Shown: in pieces, positions 1 through 12,300 of the stretch
How the letters are laid out: the number at the start of each line of letters is the position of its first letter
How positions within the stretch are numbered: position 1 is the stretch's first letter
Origin: Camarhynchus parvulus
Lineage: Eukaryota; Chordata; Aves; Passeriformes; Thraupidae
Length of the DNA stretch: 64,000 bases
Reading direction: 5' to 3'
Assembly: GCF_901933205.1 (NCBI RefSeq)
Contig: NC_044572.1
Location: 22,716,501-22,780,500, forward strand
The notes under the pieces: model-generated
Databases searched by the model: none
Seen by the model: the letters and a program-made list of their open reading frames with translations, nothing else
Told to the model about the DNA's origin: nothing
Program-made: the position numbers and the translations under genes

Positions 1-218
1 GTACGTCGGAGCTCGCACTCCAGTGACTGCGGACAAGCGGCAGCCACAGTCCAGCCCCTGACCCCGAGCCCCTGGAGCGAGGAAGGCGGGCCCGGCCCGT
101 GTCCCGCCCGCTCCCGGCAGGGCCGCGCCTCCGCCCGAGCCCGCTCCGCCCCGGGGGGCGGTGGCTGCGCGGGGCCGGGTCCCGGAGCGAGCGGGCTCTG
201 TCCGGTGCTGTCCCGGCC

Positions 219-333
219 ATGGAGGCGGTGTGGCGGTGGTCGCTGTTGCTGCAGGGCCTGGCGCTGCTGTGGGGCCGCGCCGTGGCGGGGCTGGAGCAGA
301 TCAGCACCACGGTTCCGCCGGCGCCGGCGCAGG
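219..333 (+). CDS. PTTG1IP: PTTG1IP coding exon 1 (signal peptide)
   Basis: The exon encodes residues 1-38 plus the first base of codon 39. It contains the hydrophobic signal sequence and a Pro/Thr-rich linker ending in PPAPAQ. The donor is G|gtaagg and the intron phase is 1. Confidence 0.93.
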
Positions 334-3300
334 GTAAGGAGGGGCGGGCGGCGCGGCGGCGCTCCCTTCGCTTCCCGTCCGTGCCCGGGTGCGGCCGTGC
401 GGCCTTTCCGGGCGGGCCTGGCCGGGCAGAGCGGCGCGGCGGCGGGCACGGGCTCGGGCTCGCCCCGAGGCCTGCAGGGGCCCAGCGGCGCCCGGAGCGC
501 CATGAGGAGAGCTCGGGGCTTGCCGTGGTGCTGTCCCCGGAGCGCCATGAGGAGAGCTCGGGGCTTGCCGTGGTGCTGTGCCCGGCGCGGAGCGGTCCCG
601 TGGGCCGGGAGGGAATGGCTCGCTCCCGGGCCGAAGGACGGGCTGATGGCGCTGGGGTTTGCCCGCCTGCGGGGCCTTGGGGGTGTCCGGACATTGGCGC
701 AGACAGACAGCAGTCACAGAATCGCAGGATGGGACAGATTGGAAGAGACCACAGTGGTCTCCTGGTCCAACCTCCCCTGCTCAAGCAGGGTTATCCTAGA
801 GTACACAGTCGCCAGGGTTTGTTCAGCCCTGGGTGATGGTGAGGAATGTGGCTCAGGAGAAGCTACGGAGGTACTCGCCCCTTCCTGTTCTGTTGGAATC
901 ATTTATCTCTTCGCTGCTTTTGGCAGGCAGCTGGTGAAGCTTCTCCTCTGATTTAGTTGCCACCAACAGATGTGACCACAAAGGTGTGTGTCAGGTTGGC
1001 TGACATCAAATGTGGGTATCTCAAGTGCACCTTGACAGGTGTGTCTACATCCCAGCTAGAGGTGTTTAATTTCCTTTAGGGAAGGGTTTATACTTGAAAA
1101 AGGAGCCTCCAGCTCTTTGAGACAACTAACTTGAAGCAAATTAGCCTTACTAATTCATGTTCAGAAAGTATCTCTGTTTGGGTGTTTAAAATCTCACATT
1201 GGAAAAGTAATGAAGTAATTTTTTTAATAAGCATGGTGGTACTCCATGTTGAAAACTCCTGTTGGAAAATTTTTGAGTATAAACTGAGAATGGTTTCTGA
1301 ACGTGCTTCTCATGTTGGTTGTTTTTTTTTTGGTATATGGCCCTTAACACTTAGGCTGTGAATTGGTACTTGTAACAATTTGTTACCAGATACGCTGGTA
1401 AGGCGGTTTTCTATATGCATATATAAATTAAAGATGAATATACTGGTACAAAATATGCATTTAATGTTAACAATTAGTATCAGAAATATGTAATAGTTAA
1501 TTATGAGAAGAAAACAATGAAATACATAGTTGTTTCACAAGCAAGTAACTCTACCTCAAATTGACAACCTGTTGTGACTTAATGCTCGATTTGGAGATCT
1601 TTTCCCCTTGTATTTGTGATATAGTGAAATAAGAACAACCTTGTTTCATTAACTGGTATAAAAAACTATAATTGGAACAACAATTACTGGAATAAAAATC
1701 CAGGTTCAAACTAGGAAAAGAGATTCCCCCTCATCTTTCAAATAGTTCATCTGGGTCAAGACTATGGCATGTACATGGTCCTGTGGGCAACAAATTATGT
1801 CTGAATTATGGATAAAAAAAGATTGCTTTTAAGATGATCAGCATGGGGTACTTCTAAAAAAAGCCATTCTGTACACCACTATGTATTTTTTTTTAATTCA
1901 GAGAAAATGCATTGCCTGGCTTGTCGAGCTTCTGTTAAAGTTCTTATTGAACTCTTGTGTATTAACTTTGTATCCTATGTTTGGAAGTGTTTTTAATTGT
2001 TATTTAAAATCATATTAGTTGGAGAGCTTTATATTTTAAAAAACTTTTTTTCCCAGAAAAAAGTTAATGCCAATGGAAGGGGATAAATCCTAAGCAAGGG
2101 TCAACTCTTGCAAAGCTGCCAAAGCTGCAGAATTTGGAATGTTCCCTAAACTGAAGTGTGTAAGTTCTAGAATTTCAGCAAAGATACCCAAAGACTCTTG
2201 GGTTACACCTTCTGTGTTGTCCTTAGAGAAAGGAAACTGAGGGTAAAGGTAAGCTTGAATTGTTCCCCTGTGTCTGAGGTGGAACTTAAATGTTTTTTAT
2301 TTCTGTTTGCTGCAATTCTCCTGGAATGGAATTACTGAGATTTCATTACTTCAGTCAAAATTATTGCTTGTATCTAGGATTAGGAAAAAAAAAGTTTAAA
2401 TATTGTGATAAATGCTTGACCTTTTGGAATAAAAATAAGCATATAATCTCTTTATTTTGGTTTTGTTTGCTTTTCTAGCATGCTCAGCATTTTCCCAGAG
2501 GTCCTGTGAAGAATGCCTAAAAAATGTTTCGGTAAGGTTTTTAACACCTTTTTTGATTGATAAGAATTTCCACTTCATATGAAATCAAACTGTTAGGCTT
2601 TTTTAGGCTGTTTGTGTCTTATTTAAGTGATAGAATCAACTGCTGTGTTGCTTCCCATCTGTCACACGTGATGCCAGTGTGCTTTCACTTTGCCAGGGTT
2701 GCTCCACGGTTTGGTCACTCCGGGTGTTTCTGTACTCTGTCTGGAGAGGACAGACCGACTCCAGGCTTCCAGTGTCAGTGTGTGCTCAGGACTTTTATAG
2801 CTCAGCTGAGCAAGCTGATCTTGCTGCTGCCTCAGACTCATCCTCATTTTGTGGGTAGCACTTTGTTAAACGTCCATCTAATAAACTCAGCTTTGGGCAG
2901 TTAAAATGCCTTGCTTTTCTTGTGTTGTGCTAATAATGCACAACATTTACTTGCTAATTAATGCAAATAAACTGGAAATGCCTTTCTCTAAAGATGCCCC
3001 AAGAAGTTCCTGTAACTGAGGCAGAGTGTGCTGGTCCCTCCACTGACTCTGTGCTGAAGACTGCCAGGCTGAGCCACTGTTGGTAGCAAAGTGTATTTCC
3101 AATGAGATTGCAAAAAGGCAGACATTTAAATGTCAGAATTTGTGTCTGTGTTCTTTGCTGAAAACTTCTTTAGCTCTACAATAAGGATTGTGATAAGCAT
3201 GCAGAAGGCATTAGTCCCTGCAGAGCAGAAGTGAGAGATTATTTCAGACTGAAACTTCAGATGTCACTGGAAAGAAACATTTCAAGAGTCTTGAAGTTGC

Positions 3301-6300
3301 TTATAAATTTCTATTACTGGAAAACTTTTTCACCAGGGAAGATTAAGAAATATCTGAACTTACCTGCTTGTCTTATGCATATTTTGGCTGTAAGGGAAAA
3401 ATATTAATTGAATTATATTGATGATTGTGTATTGTCGGATTATTGTATCATTGAGAATGAGTCAACTGAAATATTTTCTTGTACTTCAGCCCCTGCTCCA
3501 GCCAGTAGCTGTGTCAGGTGTTGCCTTTTGGGTTAGACACGTTTTCAGTGGTTAGATGCAGGAGTCTCCATCAGAGGGACACAACTGGCCTTTCTGGGCT
3601 CCCAGTTATCACCAGCAGTGTAATCATATGGATTAGAAGAGACCTCATGAGTCACCTAATCCAGCTTCCTACTCAAAACAGGGTCAGCATTATGTTCAGA
3701 GTTTTAACAGCGACTTTTATTATGCCCCCTATTAGTTATTGTTTTTCAACTGTTAATTCTTATTAAATATTTGAACCAAAAAAACCCATATTCTCATCTA
3801 GCATCCATAATTAAAAGGCACAGTTTTTGCAAAATGAATTATATTTTCTTAGTTTTTTTTCTTGATGTGTCCTTATGGGTATGTTTAAATTGTACAGTCC
3901 AGCAACTACAAAATAGTAATATATTCTTCTTGTATCCACACTTTTCAAGAAAGCAGAATCTGCTACAAATGGTTTCCTTTGTATTTAATGTTTTGTAATC
4001 CATTAAGAGCAAGATGACAGGCCTTGCGTAACTGAGGATGTATGACAGAGATGTTCTTGATAGTACTGTTAGATAAAGCATAGTTCCTGGCTGAACTCTT
4101 TTTATAATGAATCCTAAAAAAACATGTCCTGTCAGAGATTCCTATTGCCATTATTCAAAACTATTTCACTGTTTGAGTTGTGTGGTAAATGACTTCTGAA
4201 TAAGTATTTATTTTAACAGATGAAAACCAGAACCTAAGCTTGATGCTTAGAGATGACTTCAGAAGCAGAAATGTTGTGCTGGAATTTTATCTATAATACA
4301 CATAAAAACTTGAATTTTTAAAAATATCCAGATATGTGAGCATGTGCAATTACAATACACGGAATACTTTGCAACTCAGACTGGATGAGGCTATATCATT
4401 CATTACCTTGCAGCAAAAGCTCCTGCAGACTTTAAAGAATTCTTTACTATTTTCTTTCTGTTGATAATCAAATGCAAGTTTGAAGTAAGATTATAGGTGT
4501 ATTTTTATTCCTTAAAGATATGAAGTGTTTTAAAATTTTGAACAGTCAGCAGTCTGATTTTGTGTTTTGTATTTGTTAATTCCAGTATTTTTAAACCCAA
4601 AGCCATTTTACCCTCAAGTATGCAGAGTACCTCAATATGTTTCTAGATATTTTCAGGCTAGTGTTACTTGTAAGTACAAAATGTTCTTATTCACCATTCA
4701 GTTTAGGTTTTACTGAGAAATTGCATGAGGACTTCTGTAGGCTGTAGAAGACAAAGCACTTCCATTTCTCCAGTATTACATTCACATGAGAAATCTGTCT
4801 TTGGAGTGGTGCACTAAATTGTTAACTGTTTTTGAAGACTAATAATTTGGGTTTTTTGTTGTTTCTTTTGCACAGTGCCTTTGGTGTTACACCAACAACA
4901 CATGTATTGATTATCCTGTAAGAAGTATTTTTCCACCGTCTTCATTGTGTTCTCTCTCAAATGCTCGATGGGGAGTTTGCTGGAGTAGGTACTAATTTTA
5001 CTTTTGCTGTAGAGAATTATTTATGAGTATGATTAAAGTAAGCTTGCTAGAGCTGTTTCCTGATAATTTATTTGGAGGCACAGGGTGAGGAGGCAGTGGT
5101 TATGATTTGGAGCCATAACCCCAATCAGTGTAGGTATGGTGATGGAATGGCTTTTTAAAACATTTTTACTTTCTTTAAAATTTCTGAAAGTGTTGGATGA
5201 TTTGTCTAGATCCACAGTTCTATTATATTCCAGTGGCAGCAGTGGACCAATACCACAGGAATAGAGTCACACAGAAATTCTTGAATGCTGTTTTGCTTAA
5301 ACAACTGAAATAACAGTGTAATTGATGGGTACCAAAGGCAGTGTAGATGAGGTTTAAAAGGAGCATGCATGGTGTAATTGTTCTTCAGTTTCCATTTGCT
5401 GTGCATGTTTTACTAGAAAATACACGACTGAGCATGTGCTGCCATCAGGGTGAAATATTTGGAGGTGTTTTTGTAATAATGTGTGTACAGATGTAGATTC
5501 AGACTAGACTGGAACAGAGAACACCTAAGGCACGGGAAAGCTTCTTGTCTGAAGCAAGAATACAGCTTCAGCCCAGCAGAGCAAAGACTTGCTGCTTTCT
5601 GTGTGTTTGTGCATGGATACCAGGAGGCTAAAGGACAAAAACAAGTGGGGGTGAACTATCATTGACAGTGTTGACTGAAGAAAGTTACCATGCTTAAGGG
5701 AGAGAGATTTTGCAGTAGTCTAAATTAGGGTAGCAGAAGTAGAAGATTGCTGTTAAAGTGGAACATGCAAGGTTCTGAACACTACCACTTAATGACTGCT
5801 GCAGAGTGACTAGATGAAAAAGTACAGGTCAACTTTATCAATTCTGTGTTCTTAGAGAAGGGCTTTGTGCTTTGTTTCCTGAGAACAGGAATTTGTGCTT
5901 AAAATTTTGTTGAAGTTTTCTAGGGTACGATAAGAATATTTCAGTGATAAAACTCACTTTTAAGAAAACTGGGCTTGCAGTGTTGTAGTAAAAGCTTTTA
6001 TTATGAAATGTTCAGCAGACTTTTTTCTGGAAGTGTGGAGGGCTGACTCCTGCCAGTATCTAAGTACTCACAGAGCTGCTTGCTTCTTCCCTCTCTCCCA
6101 TGGCCCAAGTGGAATGGAGGAAGAAAAAGGAACAAGAGCAGAAAACCTCCTTGATTGAGATAAGGACAGTTTAAAAAGGGAAGGAAAAGGAGGGAGAGGA
6201 AAAAAACACAATTTTTTTTACCACCCCTCACAGGCAGACATGCTCAGCCAGTCCTCAAACAATAAGTGTCCATTGGAGTTGGCTTTCCCCTTGGAAGCCA

Positions 6301-9300
6301 GTTCTGCCCTCCACTTACCTGTCCTTTACCTCAGATTTTTTCACTGACCATGGCATTATCTGGTGGCCAGTTTGGCTCAAGTCTTCTGTCTGCATCCTTT
6401 CCTGACCTCTCTCACTCTCTTGCCTGTGTCCAGCCCTCCTCACTGGGGGGGAACAGAGGGAAGGGGGCAGGGGAGAGGTGGGAAGATATTTTGGTGCACT
6501 TCAAGCCTGTTCAGCAGCAGCTGAAACATTGGTGTGTTACCAGCATGTTTGAGCCAGAAATCCAAAACCCAGCATCAAATGAGCTGCTATGAAGTAAGTT
6601 AGCACTCTCAAACACACCAGGTAGAGAAACATGTCGTTTTCTACTGATACTAAGGGTGGTCTTGACAGTTTACTGCTGCTGTGGAAGTGGCTTCTATGTT
6701 TCGTGCCATTTGTGTTTCTAAATTGACTGTAGCTTAAACACAGAATGAAAACTTTATAGTGGAGCACATTCTCAGTAAAAAAAAAAAAAAAAAAAAAAAA
6801 AAACCCCAAACCAAAACAACAAAAACACCCTCAAATATGCATTTCCTTAATAGGTTTTTTACAAATTACAAGCAGCAATATGCAGTGGGGTTATATGGTC
6901 TTATTGAGACTGTCCCCTACAAACACAGCAGGAAAATTAATTAACTTGTGAAGGTGGTGGTGATGTTTTTTTTTTTTAAGCTAATAAAATTAAGAGATGA
7001 ATGTTGTTCACCATTGCTGAAAATGAAGGTGACTAGCGCAGCTTTCAAAGTCAAAAACAAATTATTGGCTTCCAGTTGCATTTTTATATGAATTACATGT
7101 GTTGACAGATTATTAATCAGAGTGAAATGAAGAACAGTGTAATACAAAGTAGCTTAATTGTGTTGGATGTTTCCGTGAGTAGTAAGCACATGAAATAGGT
7201 ACTGTTGCCAGGAGTGTAGACTGAAAACTGGCAGTCTTTGCGTTCACTTTAATAGGTCCAAAAAAACCTTTTTTGCTTCAGTTAAATAGTATACTTTTGA
7301 AAAAAAGATTTTGTTTAAAACAAATTTTTTTAAAAAATTTTGCTTTATGGGATGAAGTATATTTGTTTGTAATTTGTACGGAAGTAACAGAATGAGAAAT
7401 GTGGTTTTACTTCATGTCTGTTCAGTGTAGATTATGCATAATAGTAAAGTTTTAATGTGGTATACTGCATTTTATCTGGGGTAGTTCAACAGAATCATGT
7501 TTTGCATATAGGGGAAGCATGTGGGAAGGAAGGGAAGAGTTATCAGAAAGATAAATGTTACTGATGGAGTCTAATGAGCTGAATATATTCATGTTTTTCA
7601 GTAAACTTTGAGGCTTTAATTATTGCTATGGCTGTGGTAGCTGGTCTCATTCTGGTGTCCCTCACAGTCTGTTGCTGTTACTGCTGTTACTGCAGAAGGC
7701 GTTCCAGGAGGAGGAGGTAAACGTGGATTTGTTTACTTTACCAACACTGGGTCCTGGGCTTCCCAATCTACCTACAGTTTTTACTCTCCAGTATACTAAG
7801 AATATTTTCATTTGGAAGCAGTTTTGATCACTTTGCTTTATTTGTTTGAGAAAGACAACAAGATTAGAGGTATTTAGTCACAAGTAGTATGACACTGGAA
7901 ATGATGCTGGAATGACACTGAGGTGATTTTTCTGGTGGTAACAGTGCTGATGTGTCTGACTTCAGGTAAGCTGTTGCTTTACACTTCTACATTTTACGCT
8001 TTCTTGTTAACATTGGACATGAAATCTTTCAGTGACCAAGTAAATCCTTGCTTCTTCTGATATTGGTGTAAATAATTTCTTTCAAGTCAAGCTCATGGTG
8101 CAGCAAAAAGGGACCAGGTGAGTAGAAAGTAACTGAGCAACGATGTCCTACATGGCACTTGGTATCCATCTTTCAGAGTTGCTCTAGGATCTATCAGCAG
8201 TCAGTATATAAGGGATTAGCTGTCTTTGCCAATTCAGAAAGATATTCTACATGTAAAATAATACTTCTTTGCTCTAAGATAGTAAGAATAATTTACTTAT
8301 TTTCAAGGAAAGTAGTACTGCAAAAATTAAGTGTTTTGAGATCTTGGAGAACTTGTGAAATTTTTTTAAACTGACTTCTCTGAGTAGGTAATATTCTTAA
8401 AAGGAGGGAAGCACTTGATGAGTAGCTAAAATAGGTACGTCAGTACTGCGGTGTGAAGTGGGACAGCACAACATTCTTCCGTTTATCACTTAAGTTTTAA
8501 AGCTTTCTAGACAGTGTAGTTTCAGCTAGCTCTGTTCTTTTTGTCTTTCAGTACTTCTTGTATGAATAAAAGGGGGATCTTATTTCTTGGTTTGAAATGA
8601 TTCCTATACTTTTTTACTTTTTAAAATACCTTTGACTCGTTGTTCCTGTTTGAGATTTGGTTTTGGTTTTTTTAAAAGAACTTATGTAACTGTACATTGT
8701 TTAGTCCAGACCTTAAAGCCAGAGTGATACACTACATCTGTGGCTTTAAAGAAATGTGAAGATAATTGTAAATAACATCTTATTCCTTTCTTTCTTCCCT
8801 GAGAAAGAAGTGTGTACTTGTTCTGTTGGTAGGCTGGTATACCAAATCTGCCCTAGTGCAGAAATGAATACTCTTTAGCCCTGTGCCGATAAGCCCCAGA
8901 GATGTAAAGAACAGGTTTAGATCTTACATAAGATCTGCCAGCATCCTCTGCAGTACAACTGAGTAGGTCGCTGTAGCTGACATGTCAGCAAATAAAGCTT
9001 GAATCCTGTGAAAAGAGATACTTGTGCTGGACTTCAGTTTTAGTAGCTAAGTTGTCAATCAGTACTGTAACATCTAATTCTAAAAATAGAGGGTTAGTTG
9101 AGAGTCATCTTATGCCGAGACTCCAAAGGTGTCAAGCTTAATCTTGTGGCCCTTAGAGGATTTAAAGGTCTTGTCAATCTAGGGTCCATCTTATTTCAGG
9201 AGGAGTCAGAATGTGTTATTACACTGAAGCCTGGTACATTATTTGCTTTAAGCCCAGTGGTTCTCAGCAGGAATTCTTTTGCTCTCTTCTTCCTTATTTT

Positions 9301-12300
9301 TGGGGACCCATTTTCGACAAAAGAAACTTTTTTTTTCGTGAATAGGAGAAAGGAAGGGTTGTGGAAATGTAGTACTAGATCTGTTTAGCTGATTCTTTTT
9401 TAGATGTATCGTCTGAGCTCTGAGGTGTAACCTTGTTTTGCAGAAGTATCAGTGTTTCTTTAGGGGATTCTTAAGCTGTGGTGTTTAAGTGTTTGAGAAG
9501 CCTGAACTTAGGTTTTCCTTGAACACAGAGAATACTTCAGTGCATCAACCCCCACATCAGTAATGTAGTTGGCTCATCTATGTCCATCCTACCACAGGAA
9601 TTCTAGCAATATTGGTGCATAGTTTTTATTTTTATCCTGTGATTTTGGACTTCTTAGAGTCTGGTTCCTTGTACTTGACAGTTCCATGAACAGCTATTAT
9701 TTGTGAAACTCTACTAAAAATAGACTCTCATGAACTTCTGTTATCAACCATGTTTTTATTTGTATAATCTCAGACTTTCTGAATTTGGAAGAACAATTAA
9801 TTCCAAGTATCCAGAAATCAGAAGATACTTAATACTGTTTAATTACAGGAAAGAAATTTATTTTCATCGAAATTTATATTCATCAACATTTGATTTATTT
9901 GATGCTTTCATATTTTGCAATACCAATTGTGAAGATTATTGCATAGATATAAGACATGGGATCTCCAGTAAAGCAGTTTTACAGAAGGGTGCCCAAGAAT
10001 GGGAGCTTCTAGTTATGCTGGACATGCTGATGAGGAGAATTGATTAGTTTTCCAAAAGAGTCTAACACTGTTTTCAAATAAAAGTGACCTGTTGCGTGTG
10101 TTTTGTGCTCCTCCAGGATTTTTTTAATTCTTTAGGTGGAAAAAGCTGGAAGTAAGAAATTTGTTCCTGAAACATTGCATGGATTCTTAAGTACTGGCTT
10201 GTATTGAAATAACTGAAATGTTGAGAGAGATATGTGGACTGTTTGAGCACATGAAGGAATTGAGTTCATATTTCCAGAGCTAAATGTGTCTGAATTTTGT
10301 GTATTAAAGCGTTTGACATGCTGTAATTAACCACTGGATGTCACTCTTGCTTAACTCGGATCTTGGTGACTGCAGATGAGTGGTAATGCTGCTCAGGTGT
10401 ATTAATACTGTAAATATTCAACTCAGACATCTTCAGAACTTTATTTCCTTCTGGAAGATGATTAGCACCTGGCAGTTGTCCATTTACTAATTACTAATTA
10501 GCAAGCATGGCAGTTGTCCATTTACTAATCCTGAAGAATCATCATAAATTCTGTCAGGGAAGAGCTAACAGAAAAATTGTTTGACATTTGCTTTAGAGTC
10601 CTACAAGTATTACACAGTCTGTCTAATGGTTAAGTGAAACTGAGCTTTGTGCAAGACAGGACACAAAGCTAAAGTGCAGCGAGAATTCAGTAGAGCATAT
10701 CTGCACAAGCACAGCTCACATGAACTGTGTAGGTTCAGCATTTCCCAGAATCACGCAGCTGATGCTCAGGTAGATCCTTGCTCACTCCAGAACAGACTCA
10801 TTTCCTGGGGGCAGTTTGAGATTAGATAGTAATGGTTATTGGAAAGATAAATTGTTCTGGCATCAAAGGCTTATGAGCCATCAATCATCTTCCAAAGGAC
10901 AACAATGGACTTAACTGTGCACATGCAGAACAGTGTGACTCTTAAATGGGGTGTGACACATGGGGAGAAGGGCAGTTAAGAATCCTGCTTCTGGAACAGT
11001 CTGCATCCTCTTCCTAAGAAGCTGTAAATTGTTCTGTGGAGGCTGAAGGGCATATTACTGCAATGAGTAGAGCATTTGGATATTACAAAATGTGAAAGGA
11101 TAATTACACAAACTTGTAAATTAAACTTACTCAGCTGTGAAATTTTACATGCCTATGAAGCAGTAAATAGTGATAGCTTAGCAATAAAGTTGCTTTTTCC
11201 TCCTCTTATGCTTTCCTTCCCTCATTTTCCTAGCAGACTAGAGGAAGAAGAGGAGCAGCTAGCTAGGAAGAGAGAGGAGCGAAGGCTACAGTCTCTTCAG
11301 AGGTAAGTGTTGACAGCTTGATCTATAGCTATACACTTCCTGATGATGTAGGAGTATTCTGCCTTTCTTAGAAATACATGGAGTACTAAACAAAGAGGCA
11401 TTGTGATGTTGGGCATGACAGTGTCAGGTTTTTACAAAACAGCTTTATTATGAGATTGATGAACCTGATTAGGAGCTGTATCGCTGTAAATGGACAGAGA
11501 GCAAACAAGTTGATGCTCAGCGTGGCAGGCACCATGAGTGCTCTGTGCATCATTGCAAGGTAATGACAGACATTATCCAAGAAGAGAACAGATGCAAATT
11601 TGTTTTCATAAACATCTGAATTTGTGAGCTGAAAGTGTCAGATTTAAATGTGCATGAAAGGGTAAGAAATAGGTGTCCAATTCAGGAAGTAGGCTCATTC
11701 ACAGTTTCTCAGATAAGTTATGTTGAATATTTTTAATGGAAAAAAACAAAGGGAAATTCTCTACTTGTTAATCCAGTTATAACTAGTCACAGCATAGTAG
11801 GCCGAGTGCTAGTATGAACATGATGTTTCTCCTATAATGCTTTTGTTTCTTTCTAAAGAGGAGGGATCCAGTGAGGAATATCAACAGTTTTTTGTATGCC
11901 AAAACCATGTGCTTTGTGATGAAATGTACATCCTTAATTATGCTGCTATGTTTAGTTAAGAGAGTACTTACCTGTGTTTGTTATAAAGCAAGGACTTCTG
12001 ACTACGTGCATAATGGGATGATTGTGTTCTGTAACCTTTCCACTGGGATTTGTGTGTCAACTTGATACAGTTAATCTCTAGGCAGTCTGATGCATCTGAA
12101 GTGTAAGGTGTGCTGTGCACACACCAAGCAAGTGGTGCAACCTAGAGCTAATATCAGCTCCATTCTTGAATTTAGCCTAGGAGCAAGGATCACGGGGAGC
12201 AGGTTGCTCTGCCAGAATTATTCCTGCAGCCTGATTTAGAGCAGCATTCCTCCTTCCCAGCTTGTCTCAGGAGTGTGTCTGTGAAACAGAAACTGCTTTA

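Larger units (their letters stand above)
1..700 (+). promoter_or_regulatory. PTTG1IP: CpG island and promoter region of PTTG1IP
   Basis: The stretch is strongly GC-rich and dense in CG dinucleotides, and it drops to ordinary AT-rich DNA after about 700. It spans the presumed 5' UTR, coding exon 1 and the start of intron 1. No TATA box is evident, as is usual for a CpG-island housekeeping promoter. The exact transcription start cannot be read from the sequence. Long open frames across this stretch on both strands are a by-product of few stop codons in GC-rich DNA. Confidence 0.8.
334..2478 (+). other. PTTG1IP: PTTG1IP intron 1
   Basis: This 2.1-kb intron opens with the tail of the CpG island. 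That part holds a 45-bp tandem duplication and an antisense CR1 3' end. From about 820 to 2478 I see only AT-rich single-copy sequence. It closes with a pyrimidine tract and a tag acceptor just before 2479. Confidence 0.85.
4985..7601 (+). other. PTTG1IP: PTTG1IP intron 3
   Basis: A 2.6-kb intron. It holds a decayed antisense LTR (about 6040-6612) and a 27-nt A tract (6777-6803). The remainder is AT-rich sequence with no recognisable element. It ends with gtttttcag. Confidence 0.85.

Noticed and set aside
99..951. Open frames of 245 and 248 codons over the first CpG island
   Set aside because: They run through the exon 1 donor into intron 1. Only the short frame from ATG 219 to 333 is spliced into the conserved PTTG1IP protein.
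9730..10047. 105-codon open frame in PTTG1IP intron 4
   Set aside because: AT-rich, with no protein features, and lies inside an intron of a well-defined gene; read as chance.
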